A stretch of DNA of 64,000 bases, taken from assembly GCA_017893485.1 (NCBI GenBank), contig CM030367.1, positions 84,884,853 to 84,948,852 on the forward strand, written 5' to 3'. How positions within the stretch are numbered: position 1 is the stretch's first letter; every line of letters starts with the position of its first letter. Under the pieces are notes generated by a model, which saw only the letters and a program-made list of their open reading frames with translations, was not told the DNA's origin and searched no databases. Positions 30,785 to 42,834 of the stretch are shown piece by piece. This stretch comes from Hemerocallis citrina (taxonomy: Eukaryota; Streptophyta; Magnoliopsida; Asparagales; Asphodelaceae). A program made the translations under genes and the position numbers.

Positions 30785-33130
30785 AGACCCTCAATCTCCG
30801 AGCATCGAGCGTTGAGCATCGAGCATCTTCAGCTTTGTAAGAGAAGCCAGGCCTTTGCTCGAAGTCCATGCCAAGCATCGAGCGTCGAGCCACTACAGCT
30901 TTTTGAAAGAAAGTTAGGCCATTGCTCGAAGTCCATGACGAGCATCGAGCATCGAGCCCCTTCAACTTTGTGAGAGAAAGTTAGGCCTTTGCTCGAAGTC
31001 TATGTCATGCGTCGAGCGTCGAGCGTCGAGCCTCTTCAGCTTTGTGAGAGAAAGCTAGGTCTTTGCTCGAAGTTTATGCCGAGTGTCGAGCACCGAGCGT
31101 CGATCGTTGAGCCCCTTCAGCTTTGTGAGAGAACTAGGACATTGCTCGAGGTTAATGCCGAGCGTCGAGCCCTTTTTAGCTTGTGAGAAAGCTAGGGATT
31201 TGCTCGAGATCAATGCCGAGCGTCGAGCCCCTTTAGCTTGTGAGAAAGCTAGGGCTTTGCTCGAGGTCAACTCCGAGCGCCGAGCCCCCCATCTTGTGAG
31301 AAATTTAGGGCTTTGCTCGAGGTACATGTCAAGCGTTGAGCACCTACAACTTGTGAGAAGATAGTGCGTTGCTTAAAGTACATGCCGAGCATCGAGCACC
31401 TATAGCTTGTGAGAAGCTAGTACGTTGCTCGAAGTACATGCCGAGAGTCGAGCCCCCCAGCTTGTGAGAAAGCTAGGACCTTGCTTGTGTCAACGCTGAG
31501 CGTCGAGCCCCTTTAGCTTGTAAGAAAGCTAGGACTTTGCTCGAGGTCAACTCTGAGCGGTGATCCCCCCAGCTTGTAAGAAAGCTAGGGCTTTGCTCGA
31601 GATATAGGCCGAGCATCGAGCCCCTTTTGCTTGTGAGAAAGTTAGGGCATTGCTCGAGGTACATGTCGAGCGTCGAGCACCTACATCTTGTGAGAAGCTA
31701 GGACATGGCTCGATGGCAACACCGAGCATCGAGCCCCTTTAGCTTGTGAGAAAGCTAGGGCTTTGCTCGAGGTCAACTCCGAGCGCCGAGCCCCCCAGCT
31801 TGTGAGAAGGCTAGGGCTTTGCTCAAGGTACATGCCGAGCGTCGAGTACCTACATTTTGTGAGGAGCTAATGCGTTGCTCGAAGTACATTCTGAGCATCG
31901 ACCACCTACAGCTTGTGAGAAGCTAGTGCATTGCTCGAGGTCAATGCCGAGCATCGAACCCCTTTAGCTTGTGAGAAAGCTAAGGCTTTGCTCGAGGTCA
32001 ACCCCGAGCGTCGAGCACCAAGCCCCCCATCTTGTGAGAAAGCTAAGGCTTTGCTTGGTGTACATGCCGAGCGTCGAGCACCTACAGCTTATGAGAAAGC
32101 TGATGTGTTGCTTGAGGTACATGTCGAGCGTCGAGCACCTACATTTTGTGAGAAGCTAGTGCGTTTCTCGAAGTACATGCCCAGCATCGAGCTCCTACAA
32201 CTTGTAAGAAGCTAGTGCGTTGTTCGATGTACATGCCGAGCGTCGAGCACCTACATCTTGTGAGAAAGCTAGGATGTTGCTCAAGGTCAACGCCGAGCGT
32301 CGAGCCCCTTTAGCTTGTGAGAATGTTAGGGCATTGATTGAGGTAGATGCCGACCGTCGAGCACCTACAGCTTGTGAGAAGCTAGTGCGTTGCTCGAAGT
32401 ACATGTCGAGCATCGAGCACCTACAGCTTGTAAGAAAGGTAGGACGTTGCTCGAGGTCAACGCCGAGCATCAAGCCCCTTTATCTTGTGAGAAAGCTAGG
32501 GCTTTGCTCGAGATACATACGAAGTGTCGAGCACCTACAGCTTGTGAGGAGCTAGTGCGTTGCCCAAAGTACATGCTGAGCATTGAGCACCTACAACTTG
32601 TGAGAAGCTAGTGGGTTTCTCGAGGTCAACACCGAGCATCGGGCCCCTTTAGCTTATGAGAAAGCTAGGGCTTTGCTTGAGGTCAACTCCGAGCGCCAAG
32701 CCCCCCAGCTTGTGAGAAAGCTAGGGCTTTGCTTGAGGTACATGCCGAGCATCGAGCACCTACAGCTTGTGAGAAAGCTAGTGCATTGCTCGAGATACAT
32801 GCCGAGCGTCGAGCACCTACAACTTGTGAGAAGCTAGTGTGTTGCTCGAAGTGCATGCCGAGCGTCGAGCGCCTACAGCTTGCGAGAAGCTAGTGTGTTG
32901 CTCGAGGTCAACGTCGAGCATCGAGCCCCTTTATCTTGTGAGAAAGCTAGGACTTTGCTCAAGGTATATGCCAAGCGTCGAGCACCTACAGGTTGTGAGT
33001 TGTGAGAAAGCTAGTGCGTTGCTCGAGGTACATGCCGAGCATCGAGCACCTATAGTTTGTGAGAAGCTAGTGCGTTGCTTGAAGTATATGCCGAGCATTG
33101 AGCACCTACAGCTTGTGAGAAATCTAGTGC
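30785..33130. repeat. 57-bp tandem array, left block (about 40 copies)
   Basis: Repeating unit with CGAGCGTCGAGC, AGCTTGTGAGAAAGCTAG and TTGCTCGAGGT, 57 bp long, degenerate. Because 57 is 3 x 19, spurious 19-residue repeat frames open on both strands; these are not genes. Same family as 40620-41565. Confidence 0.95.
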
Positions 33131-33346
33131 TTTACACGTGTGATGCTAGTGTCAAGGGGGGAGAATTGAGGCGTCGAAATCTTATCAACTGTTAGATTTC
33201 GGTGATCAAAATTGGACAGTTTGGGATCCTTTTTGAGGATTTTGAGGCGTCTCCAACTTCTCTATAAATCTCCCACCCCCCCTTCTCATTTCTTCACTTT
33301 GTTTTCTCTATCTAACTCTTGGAGCTTCTCTCTCTTGCTGCCGGTG

Positions 33347-35603
33347 ATGACCTTTCCGGTGACCATTCCGTTAACGAAACCCAGGTTAGTATAGTTTTTG
33401 TTATGTCGCATCTTAGTCCGGTTTCGAAGCGAGTGCCTCTAGTCGGGGTGAGAAGGATCGTCTCTCAGTCTCCACGTCATGGGATCTGAGTCACAAAGTC
33501 TACGACATAGTGCCGCTCCGCAGCCACAAGCTATTTGTAGTGGAGCCCAGCAATTTTGAGGGTGAGGCAGAGGTAGCGGGTGAGGAAGTTGAGGGAGGTG
33601 TGGTGGATGAGGGAGCCGAGAGTGCCCTTGACGAGGGTAGTAGGGATGATGCTACGGAAGTTGACCCCATTCTTCTACCTTTGGCGACACCATCTCCTCC
33701 GATGGCTCCTCTCATCCGAATGAAGAGGAAATGGCATGTCCCGGATAGTCCGAAGATGCCAGATGAATTTGTGCCTAAGCATGCGCTCGACGTCCCATAC
33801 TTCAAGCAGCCCCGATCTATCAGGATGTACCCTGATGACGTTGAAGAATTGGTTCGATTAGGGATAGAAATATCTATGCCAGGTCGAACCCAGATCCAGA
33901 TGGACAAATTTCAATGTGTTTTGACGGCCGACCACCTGCCCATAATAAGGGCTAATTACTTCATAGGGCGGGAGTATAAGCTGATGATTCCCAGCTCTGG
34001 CCTTCGTCCGACTACCGAGTTGGCACCCGACTACTGTATGTTTCCTGATGATGCTTTCGTCTCGAGGCTAAGGCTACCATTGCACTCGTTTATCAAGAAG
34101 GTGCTGAGGTGAGGGGCCCTCTGCCCGATGCAGTATGGTCCCAAATCTTGGAAGCAATTGGTTTGCTTCATGTTGCTCTGCGAGGAGAGGGGAGTGTCCT
34201 TGAAGTTGAAGTATTTCCAAGCCGTTCTAGGGGTGAGCTCGTTGGGAGAGCAGGAGGGCATATATTACATATCACCTCACCCCCACAAGAAGGTGGTGCA
34301 CGAGCATCCGAACTCCATAAAAGGGTGGAAGGGAAAATGCTTCATCGTTCGAAGCCCGGTGCCTCGGAAAATTCCTACTGCTTGGAATTTTTACAAGCCG
34401 AACCACAAACCCCCGAAGCAGAGAGAGTTGATGAAAGCGGAGTAGGTTGATGTCGATAAGATCGTAGGGGGCCACAGCATCGGCTGGCCCAATGTGACCG
34501 AGTTGCACTTGGCTCGGATCGGGCTGAGCCCCCATGATGCTTGTATGTTCCGTTTCTTTTTTATCTAACTTATTGCCTTCGTGTTAACAATCTTCCTTTT
34601 CCTCTGCAGCAATGGAAAAGGCCAAGCTCGAAGCGAGGAGAGCCCTGAAGGACTTGGCCAAGAAGAGGGTGGCCGAGCAGCCTAAGAAGAAGGTGGAATC
34701 TGCTTAGGGGGCCTCCGAAGGCCCTTCGGAACGAACTCCTAAGAAGGCGAAGACCTTCTCTGTCAGAGGGGCACAGGCGCAAGAACTGAGCTCTAGTATC
34801 CGAAGGGTTACTGAGGCTCTAAAGGGCGGGGTCCCCCCAGTTCGCCCCGACGCTCAAGAGATGGTAGGTAAGGAGGGGCTCAGGCCATGAGCCCCTGACT
34901 GGTCGGTGAAGGTGGCCGACACTCTAGCCGAGGGGCCAGTATCGATTGAGGTGGTGGACTGCCTCGCCATGCCGCGCTACCGGGCTATCCTGGCTATCGA
35001 GACCACCGAGACGTGCTATATGAGGTGGGCTCAGGCCCACGTGATGGTAATGTTCTGCTTGTCCATCAGCTTTATACTTAGTGACATTGCTTTAGTTTGA
35101 AAATAACAATTCTTGGCTCCTCGTTCTCAGGCATCTATGGTCGGGGCTCAGTTGAAGAGGTGCTACGAAAAGGACTTCAAGAGGGAATTGAGGAACTCTC
35201 ACCGATACGAGCGCGAGATGAAGGAGCTGAAGGTGGAGCTGGAGGCGTCCAAGGGGCGCGAGCAGGCCTTTTAAGCCGACCTTGTAACTCAAGCGGATGA
35301 GCAGCTTCGCACCTTGGAGCAGGTCAGGGCGAAGGTGAACACGAAGTACCAGGAGGTGGAGGCCACAGCCATGATGAGGTGCTCACGGCCCAGGACAAGG
35401 CTTATGATAGGGCGAAGGAGAACTTCTTGTTTCTTTACCCTGAGACCAAGGTTGATGAACTTCACAATGGCTGGAAGTTTCCTGACCATCCGAAGACGCC
35501 TGGGGGAGAAGGCGAGGAGGTTGAAAAGGAGGTGGGAGGAGCGGCGGACGCCGATGTTCAGGGGCCGGCCGACGAAGAGGTGCTAATTTCTTCTAAGAAG
35601 TAG
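33347..35603 (+). pseudogene. Antisense ORF of the Tat-like element, with introns (decayed)
   Basis: Plus strand, opposite to gag-pol. A TATA-like TCTATAAATC lies at about 33262. Coding starts at ATG 33347, or at 33479 after a possible intron (GTTAGT... to ...CTCAG near 33385-33469). The main part (33510-34445) includes KRKWHVPDSPKMPDEFVPKH, then FQCVLTADHLPIIRANYFIG, with a frameshift at about 34112. A 67-bp intron (34543-34609) and an 84-bp intron (35047-35130) fit GT-AG and precede Lys/Glu-rich coiled-coil-like segments (KDFKRELRNSHRYEREMKEL). Several in-frame stops (near 34705, 34890, 35272) show decay. Such proteins are annotated as plant-transposon or gag-like and their function is unknown. 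Positions of small introns are inferred. Confidence 0.65.
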
Positions 35604-35772
35604 TCTTAATCTCCTCCCCCCCTACTTCTTTTTGTATTTGCCAAGTGCGGACTGGCCACCGCTTTTTTGTAATAACTTTTTGGGATAATGAATATATGTT
35701 TTTGGCCGAACTGTATGACTTGTTGTTTTGAAAGCTTGGAGTGAACTCTTGTTTACTTTCTTTTTGTGTCAG

Positions 35773-36321
35773 ATGGACGAGACCCTCGGAGCCGACCTCA
35801 GTTCGGCCGAGGTCAAGCGCCTTCGGGACAAGCTGGAGTCCAAGGAGTCTGTCTTGATCCGCTATTGCAAGCAGGCCTGTGATCAGGAATCTGCTGTTAC
35901 CTATTTCATGAATAAGTCTAAGGAGCTGAGCTTGGAGGCAGCACGCCTGAAAAAGGTTATCGCCGACCGTAACTCGGGGAGCACTGAGACAGCATGGTCG
36001 ATGTCTGATGCCTCTACCAGGCGGCCGACCTCTGAGTCCTTCCTTCGTAAGGTCGTGGTAGAGAAGGAGTTGGAGATTCAGAGGATGAGGTTCATGCTCG
36101 GTATAGGTGGATCTCGGCTCCATTCCCTTGGGGGAGGTCGACCCTCCTTCATGGGCCCGTCTCTAACTCTTCGCGTGGAAATGGCGAGGTCGGCTGACGC
36201 CCAGAGCTCTGTTGCCGGAGTTTCTACATTGGCGACGCCGACGGGGCCTGGCGATCTCATCGGAGAACAAACGCGCTCGACGGGGCTCGAGTTGGTCTGT
36301 GTTAGCCAAAAGGCCCTCTGA
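35773..36321 (+). CDS. Second plus-strand ORF of the antisense region (unknown, coiled-coil-like)
   Basis: ATG 35773 follows a TTTTTGTGTCAG acceptor-like site, so it may be the last exon of the preceding antisense gene. It encodes 182 residues: MDETLGADLSSAEVKRLRDK, an Ala/Glu/Lys helical stretch with VEKELEIQRMRFMLG, then a Gly/Ser/Pro-rich tail. Uninterrupted. No catalytic motif seen. An AATAAA-like signal lies near 36389. Confidence 0.5.
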   Translation: MDETLGADLSSAEVKRLRDKLESKESVLIRYCKQACDQESAVTYFMNKSKELSLEAARLKKVIADRNSGSTETAWSMSDASTRRPTSESFLRKVVVEKELEIQRMRFMLGIGGSRLHSLGGGRPSFMGPSLTLRVEMARSADAQSSVAGVSTLATPTGPGDLIGEQTRSTGLELVCVSQKAL

Positions 36322-38540
36322 GGAGAACTTAGGCTGAGGTGATAGCCATTGTCATAAAACCTTATTGTACTGTGGCCTCTCGAGGCATTATAATAAAAAT
36401 GATCTTTTTGATTCGCCTTAACCTGTTTTTCAGAACGAGCGTCAAGGGCTTGGGAGAGGATGAGAGATCGAAATATCTCCCGTCTGTCGCACATAGACCC
36501 CGCCGAGTGGCGAGGTCGTGTGGCCGAGAAGCCCCGTTTGGCTCTGGAACCGAGCCGAGGATCAAGTGTAGTACCCCGTATTTTTAAATATAATTTTAAA
36601 GATTTATAAATGAATTAAAATGATTTTCTGGAGATTTAATAAATATTTTTCTAAAGATTTATTTTTTTCGCATGTGCAAAACGTGTACAAATATTTTTGA
36701 TGTAAACATCCAATTTTATATTTTTAATAAATTCTCCTACTTATAATAGAATATATTCTAAATTTTGGGATTTTTCTGAATAAAGAAACTATTTTTATAA
36801 ATATCTCGAAAGAGAGGGGCTTTTATGTAAAAAGCCGTTTTGATCTCAAATAAATAATGAAATTTCGTTTTTAATGACTTTTGGGCGTCATCATTGAAAT
36901 TAAAATATATTTAAGTTTTATTTAGAGTCGATTTGGTAAAGATTTAAACAAATATGGTGTTTTTGCAAATATGGAATTTATGTTTGATCTTGTGCAAATG
37001 TTTTCCTGGAAAGTAAAAGTCAGATATTTTAATTGGAAAATATAATATGTATTATTAGATATTATTTCTGAATTTTCTGGATTTTTACTAATATTTTATG
37101 ATGCATTTGCAAATATTACAAAAAGAAGGACTTTTGTGCAAAATTGCCACCCTGAGTATAAATCCGAATTTTCTTTATTTCTGGGCTGTGCTGGATTGCT
37201 GGAAAACTCAGTAGTAAAAGGATTTGATTTGGTTTTAAGTTATATATTTAACTAATTTTAACTACTTTATAAAGAAAGGTTTAAATATGTAAAGTAATAA
37301 TTTGTTAAAGGATTATTTTGCAAATGTGTTTAAAACCCTAATCCTTCAATTTCCGGCCTATTTAAAAGATGGAGTGCAGCCGTCTTTCGCTGCACAACAT
37401 AAGGTTTATTATTTTTATTTTCTTGGAGATTTAAAGAGAAGATCTTGAATTTCGCAAAAGAAGGGTTTTGCTTATTCTCCATTAATTCGATTGGATTTTT
37501 TCATTTCAGGTGAGTAACTTGTTTTGTTTTGCTTTGTGTATGTGGTATGTGAGTGATGTAAATTGTTTTGTTGTTTTGTTTTATGTATGTAGTATGTGGT
37601 GTTTCATCTATTAGAAAGCATGCTAGGGTTTGGTATGAATATGTATGTTGGATGGATGATAAAATTGGATCCTTGAGAAGAACCCTAGTTGTTATGAGTA
37701 GAATTGCATGTGGATGATTTTGGATTGTAGGAGAACCTAATATAAATTGTGAGTAGGCTAATTCTTTTAGGTATTTACTGATTTGATTGGATGTGGTGAA
37801 TGTTATGCATTAATTAATTAAAGATGAGATTTTTGGACTATTGGTGAGTTGAATGAATGCAACTTGGCCATGTTGATGATAAATTTGTTTTTGTTCATGA
37901 ATCAACTATTGAGAATAGTTGAGATTGAGTTTGAGGAATTTTGAGAATGAGTAATGGACTAAAAGACCATGTTTTGAGGATTTGAGTTATGATGACTAAA
38001 ATTGGGGTTTGATACATTTTGATTAAATTTGGGGATTTGTGATTTTGTGAAAGATATTGTTCGAATTTGGATTTCTCAAATGCTAAGTTTTAAATCTGAA
38101 TATTTTGTTATTTTAGTTTATGGATTGGTGAAGTTTTCTTTGGTGCACGAACATGCACGAACGTTTTCATGAATACAGTATTTTTGTTGTTTTAGAAGAA
38201 ATTGAGTTTTTATGTGTTTTCGAAGGATTTAAATATATCCCAACTTATTTGGTACTGATAAGGTTTTGAATATAAAAACAAATTATTTTGATGTATGACT
38301 GATTCTTAAAAACTCAAATTTTGATATAAGCACATGTTACTGTTTTATTTTGAAGAAGTTCATCAAAAAGTTATTTTATCAATTCAAGTGGTTTTTAATT
38401 GGTTTTTATGGATCTTTGTATATCCTATAAGTTGTATTTGATCATATGAGAAATATACTTTTTATAGATTTCGTTTTTTTAAGGTAAATCTTCGTATCGG
38501 TTGAATTATGCACAACCCAAACTGTAGTCTGTAGGTGAGG

Positions 38541-38815
38541 CAGTCGACTGGTATGTTTTGACAGTCGACCGTCGCTACCTGGCTGCTGTGTGTTTTCTCA
38601 TTTTCTTGAAATCTCGTGCGGAACAGTCGACTGAACCATTTCTCTAGTCAACTGTCCCTGCTCTGTTTTGATATTTTCTCGAGGTATTGAATTTTCGCTC
38701 TAGATAGTCGACTGGTGACTTTTACAGTCGACCGTCAATACTTAGAATTTATTTTATTAAAGATGTTGGTTTTTCGCTTTGGACAGTCGACTGATGCCTT
38801 TCACAGTCGACTGAT
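38541..38815. repeat. Four about 80-bp units each with two AGTCGACT-type sites, in LTR A
   Basis: Sites near 38542/38562, 38624/38646, 38706/38725 and 38784/38804: CAGTCGACTG or close variants, paired 19-22 bp apart with a period of about 80 bp. A single degenerate pair remains in LTR B near 51165. Confidence 0.85.
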
Positions 38816-39334
38816 ACTGACGCTTTCTTGAGTTTTCCAGGTGTTCTTTAAATGATTGATTCTTTAAATGTTTTTGGATCTATTACTTACTATGCTAAAT
38901 ATTATTGTTTCTACAAAACATATGTTTTCAAGATATTTTATTGTTGGATTTGGATTCTGGAATTTTATAAAGATTTGGGTTTTGTTGATTGGAGAGGTTT
39001 CTCCCTATGATCGTTTTGATGATGGATTTGTGCATTTTGGTCTTGTTGAGATCTCTAGGAGTTGAGTGGGAGTCCTGTGAACTGACAGTTGAGATTTGTT
39101 GAGTTAGAACTGGGCAGTCTTGGTTTAGTTGTTGTTGAGTATTTAAGTCCGGCAGGATACACTAACTCTAGAGATAGAGATTTTGTGTTTTAATAATAAT
39201 CAACTTAAGGACAAGCACTAGTGGGGATGTGATGGAACTTGGGAAACGTAAGTATAGGCTCATGGTTTTGTTAGTCCAACGATGTGTTTCAGGACTGTTT
39301 GTTGTTCTGTCTCAAGAGGACATTTGTGTGTTCG

Positions 39335-39560
39335 CGTGTCGAGGGTCTGCAAGCCTATTCACGGAGCATGCAGGGTGCATTCGCGTGTCGAGGGATCGGT
39401 AGGCCTATTCACGAAATGTACCTGGTGTATTTGCACGTCGAGGGCCTTGCAAGCCTATTCGTGGGGTACACGGGTTTGGGAGATGATTCTCCGGTTGTTT
39501 TGAGCTATCTTACATGATGCTTGTGCGTCGAGGGCTGTGGTGCCTATTTGCGGAGTACTC
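39335..39560. repeat. GTCGAGGG/GCCTATTC repeat block of LTR A
   Basis: Four degenerate units of about 65-75 bp. The same block occurs in LTR C at about 55720-55960. A related GGGACGATGGACGTAAGG repeat takes this place in LTR B (51817-51866 and 56670-56760). Confidence 0.8.
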
Positions 39561-40619
39561 TGAATCTTGTTTTCTATCACTGTAGTAGGATTAGTTGCAT
39601 AACGAGGGGTTATCCCTATAAAGTGGAGATTGTTAAGGGCTTGCACCGGACCTATGTACTATGGAATGCTTAGAATCCGACAAGTACGCATTAGAGAGTC
39701 AGCATATAGAGCTTGTGTTTTTTTGACTTGGTTTTATGCTTGTGTTTTCCTGTTTTTTCCTAAACTTGACACTTAGTCTAGAATCACTTGACGTTTTCAT
39801 GAATTACTAATTACTATCTTATATTCCTTGATGTTTTCATGCTTTACTTACTTGTTATTTCTCATTTCATTTATTCTTGCTGTTAATACATGTTGTTGAT
39901 GACCCAGTATTTTATGATTAATTATGTTGCTTGTTTTATGTCACTCACACCTTTATGGCTGACCCCTTTAGTTTTGGGAGTTAGGGATCATCTCTAGCCT
40001 CATGTTTTACAGGTTGTTGTTGCTTAGAGCTTGGGGTTTGGATGCTTGAGATAAACTGATGTAATAGAGCTTTTATGTAATTTGTAAAAGAAAGTATTGT
40101 AAAGAAAAGAGAATTTTGATTCAAAGTGTATTGTATTCCGCTGTGTTATGTAAATGATTATTGTAATACAAGTTGAAATAAAATTTATCTGTGTTTTTGG
40201 ACTGTGTTTGCTATTACAATTGAAAATGATGCTGAAAATTGTGCCACGTATTTCTAAGATATTATATTAGAAATTCGGGGCGCTACATCAAGGACTTGGG
40301 AAATTGAGATATCTCCCATTTGTCACTCGTAGTCCCTGCCGAGTAGCGAGGACGTGGGGCTGAGAAGCCCCGTTTGGCTTGGGAACCAAGCCGAGGATCA
40401 AGGACTTGGGAGATTGAGAAATCTCCCATTTGTCGCTCGTAGTCCCTGCCGAGTAGCGAGGACGTGGGGCTGAAAAGCCCCGTTTGGCTCAGGAACCGAG
40501 CCGAGGATCGAGGACTTGGGAAATTGAGAAATCCCGTGTTTGTCGCTTATAGTCCCTGCCGAGTAGTGAGGATGTGGGGCTGAGAAGCCCCGTTTGGCTT
40601 AGGAACCGAGGCAAGGGTT

Positions 40620-41565
40620 GAGAAAGTCAATGCCTTGCTCGAAGTCACTGCCGAGCGTCGAGCACCACTAACTTGTGAGAAAGCTAGTACTTTGCTCGAG
40701 GTCCATGGCGAGCGTCGAGCACCACCAGCTTGTGAGAAAGCTAGTGCCTCACTCGAGGTCACTGCCGAGCATCGAGCACCACCAGCTTGTGAGAAAGCTA
40801 GTGCCTTGCTTGAAGTCAATGCCGAGCATCGAGCACCACCATCTTGTGAGAAAGCTAGTGCTTTGCTCGAGGTCAATGGCGAGCATCGAGTGTCTAAGCT
40901 TGTGAGAAAGCTAGTGCCTTGCTCGAAGTCAATGCCGAGCGTCGAGCGTCCAAGCTTGTGGAAAGCTAGTGCCTTGCTCGAGGTCAATGCCGAGCATCGA
41001 GCGCCACCGGCTTGTGAGAAAGCTAGTGCCTTGCTCGAAGTCACTGCCAAGTATCGAGCACCACCAGCTTGTGAGAAAGCTAGTGCTTTGCTCGAGGTCA
41101 ATGGCGAGCGTCGAGCATCACCATCTTGTGAGAAAGCTAGTGCCTCGCTCGAGGTCACTGTCAAGCATCGAGCACCACCAGATTGTGAGAAAGTTAGTAC
41201 CTTGCTCAAAGTCACTGCCGAGCGTCGAGCACCACCAGCTTGTAAGAAAGCTAGTACTTTGCTCGAGGTCAATGCCGAGCATCGAGCACCACCAGCTTGT
41301 GAGAAAACTAGTGCCTCGAGCCAGCTTGTGAGAAAGCTAGTGCCTCGCTCGAGGTCACTACCGAGCATCGAGCACCACCAGCTTGTGAGAAACCTACTGC
41401 CTTGCTCGAAGTCAATGCCGAGCATTGAGCACCACCAGCTTGTGAGAAAGCTAGTGCTTTGCTCGAGGTCAATGGCGAGCGTCGAGTGTCCAAGCTTGTG
41501 AGAAAGCTAGTGCCTTTCTTGAAGTCAATGCTGAGCATCCAGCACCCCCAGTTTGTGAGAATACA
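40620..41565. repeat. 57-bp tandem array, right block (about 16 copies)
   Basis: Regular 57-bp units with CCGAGCGTCGAGCACCACCA and GCTTGTGAGAAAGCTAGTGC. More homogeneous than the left block. It directly follows the integrase end on the minus strand. Long open frames on both strands here are a by-product of the period. Confidence 0.95.
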
Positions 41566-41724
41566 CAGAAATTTGAACAAAAAAGGGAAAGAAATAAGAT
41601 TACACTTCATTCTTTCTACTATTTTATGTTTACACAAAAGCGGTGGCACGTACTTCCGATTACAAAAGATCGGTTACACAAGCTCGGTTACACAAAATGT
41701 CTAGTCCGGTCACAGAAGAAGTCT

Positions 41725-42829
41725 AGTCCTCCCCCTCGAAGAACTTGATGAGGTGCTCCGCATTCCAGGGCCTCTTCACTACCCTGCCCCTCAAGTCTTC
41801 GAGTCGTTACATGCCAGGGCATACCACTTCGGAGACCTTATATGGGCCCTCCCATTTGGGGACCAACTTTCTCTTCTTGTTGGGGTCAGATATAGCTAGT
41901 TTCCATAGCACAAGGTCGCCTTGCTTGATGTTGGTGGGACGTACCTTTTTGCTGTAGAATCTCTCGATCCGTTGTTAGTATATACTTCTTCTGACGGCGG
42001 ACTTTTCTCTGAGCTCGTCGATCAGCTCCAAATTTTCTCTGAGGTCGGTTGAGTTTGTCTCCTCGTTGAAGCCCATGATCCTGGGCGAGGGGAGTTCGAT
42101 TTCCAAGGGGATGACCTCCTCGGTTCCGTAGGTTAGGTTGAATAGTGATTCGTCCATGGAAATTCTCTGGGTTGTTCAGTGATACCAAAGAATGCTCGGT
42201 AGCTCGTCGACCCACAGTCCCTTGGGAGAATTATCCAACCGCTTCTTGAGCCTGTCAAGGATTTGGCGATTGGCATTTTCTACCAGGCCGTTTGACTAGG
42301 GATGAGATATCGACGAGAAGCGCTGCTGGATGCCGATGTCTTTCCAGAATTTCCGAAAGTTCTTTCCTGCGAATTGGGTTCCGTTATCGGTGATGAGCAC
42401 CTGTGGGTTCCCGAACCGACAGATGATGTGCTTTTAGAAAAATTGTTGAGTTTGTTGCTCCGTGATCGTGGCCAGGGGTTCCGCCTTGATCCACTTGGTG
42501 AAGTAGTCGATGGCTACCATCAGGAACCGTCTTTGACTTGTAACTTTCAGGAAGGGGCCGACCAAGTCCATCCCCCACATGGCAAAGGGGGTCGGGCTGA
42601 TCAACGACTTGAGGTTGGCTTGCAGAAGTCGTTTCACCGAAGTGAATCTCTAGCAAGGGCCGCACCTTTTGACGAGGTCCTGGGCGTCTTGTAACATGGT
42701 CGGCCAGTAATAGTCGTGGTTTAGGTTTTTTCTAGCGAGCGACCTGCTCCCCATGTGGCATCCTTTGATCCCCTCGTGTATTTCCTTCAGCGCGTATTTG
42801 GCCTCGTCGGGGGCCAAACAGTGGAGATA
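41725..42829 (-). pseudogene. Integrase (main part) of the Tat-like element
   Basis: Minus strand. The N-terminal zinc-binding part HEGIKGCHMGSRSLARKN ends in CGPC. The catalytic core reads MGMDLVGPFL (first Asp), VLITDNGTQFAGKNF (second Asp) and SNGLVENANRQILDRL (Glu). A C-terminal part includes GDLVLWKLAISD and KWEGPYKVSEV and ends near FFEGED and TAG at about 41727. A stop sits directly before SNGLVE and others follow, so it is inactive. The integrase N-terminus continues at 44221-44461, beyond the small LTR element. Integrase would insert the cDNA into chromosomes. Confidence 0.85.
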
Positions 42830-42834
42830 AGGTC

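Larger units (their letters stand above)
36567..40287 (+). mobile_element. Solo LTR A (3.72 kb) with perfect 5-bp TSD
   Basis: It starts TGTAGTACCCCGTATTTTTA and ends AAATTCGGGGCGCTACA. TCAAG precedes (36562-36566) and follows (40288-40292) it. No PBS, PPT, internal domain or second LTR is present, so it is a solo LTR left by recombination. Landmarks shared with LTRs B and C: a TATA-like CCTATTTAAAAG near 37360, a hairpin GTGCAGC/GCTGCAC (37374-37395), and a repeated GTCGAGGG...GCCTATTC block (39335-39560). Host for this family is an LTR retrotransposon whose coding part is not in the window. Confidence 0.85.
36427..40620. repeat. 110-bp tandem array (about four copies), split by a solo LTR
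   Basis: The unit contains AGTCCCTGCCGAGTAGCGAG and GCCCCGTTTGGCT. One copy lies at 36427-36566 and about three at 40288-40620. The solo LTR at 36567-40287 sits inside a unit and duplicates TCAAG. Confidence 0.9.

Noticed and set aside
33135..33160. Purine tract AAGGGGGGAGAATTGAGG, like a plus-strand polypurine tract
   Set aside because: No plus-strand LTR start follows, and gag-pol of this element is on the minus strand.
30785..33195. Many open frames of 60-118 codons on both strands, rich in repeated LEVNAERRAP or QAKGARRSAL-like peptides
   Set aside because: They come from a 57-bp tandem repeat (3 x 19 codons) that lacks stops in several frames. No start context, promoter or known domain.
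40547..41501. Overlapping 288- and 292-codon open frames on opposite strands
   Set aside because: Same 57-bp array; both strands open in parallel, which is a by-product of the unit, not coding.
30785..41565. Regular short repeats that might suggest a CRISPR array
   Set aside because: Contiguous tandem units without unique spacers or cas genes, in a plant retrotransposon.
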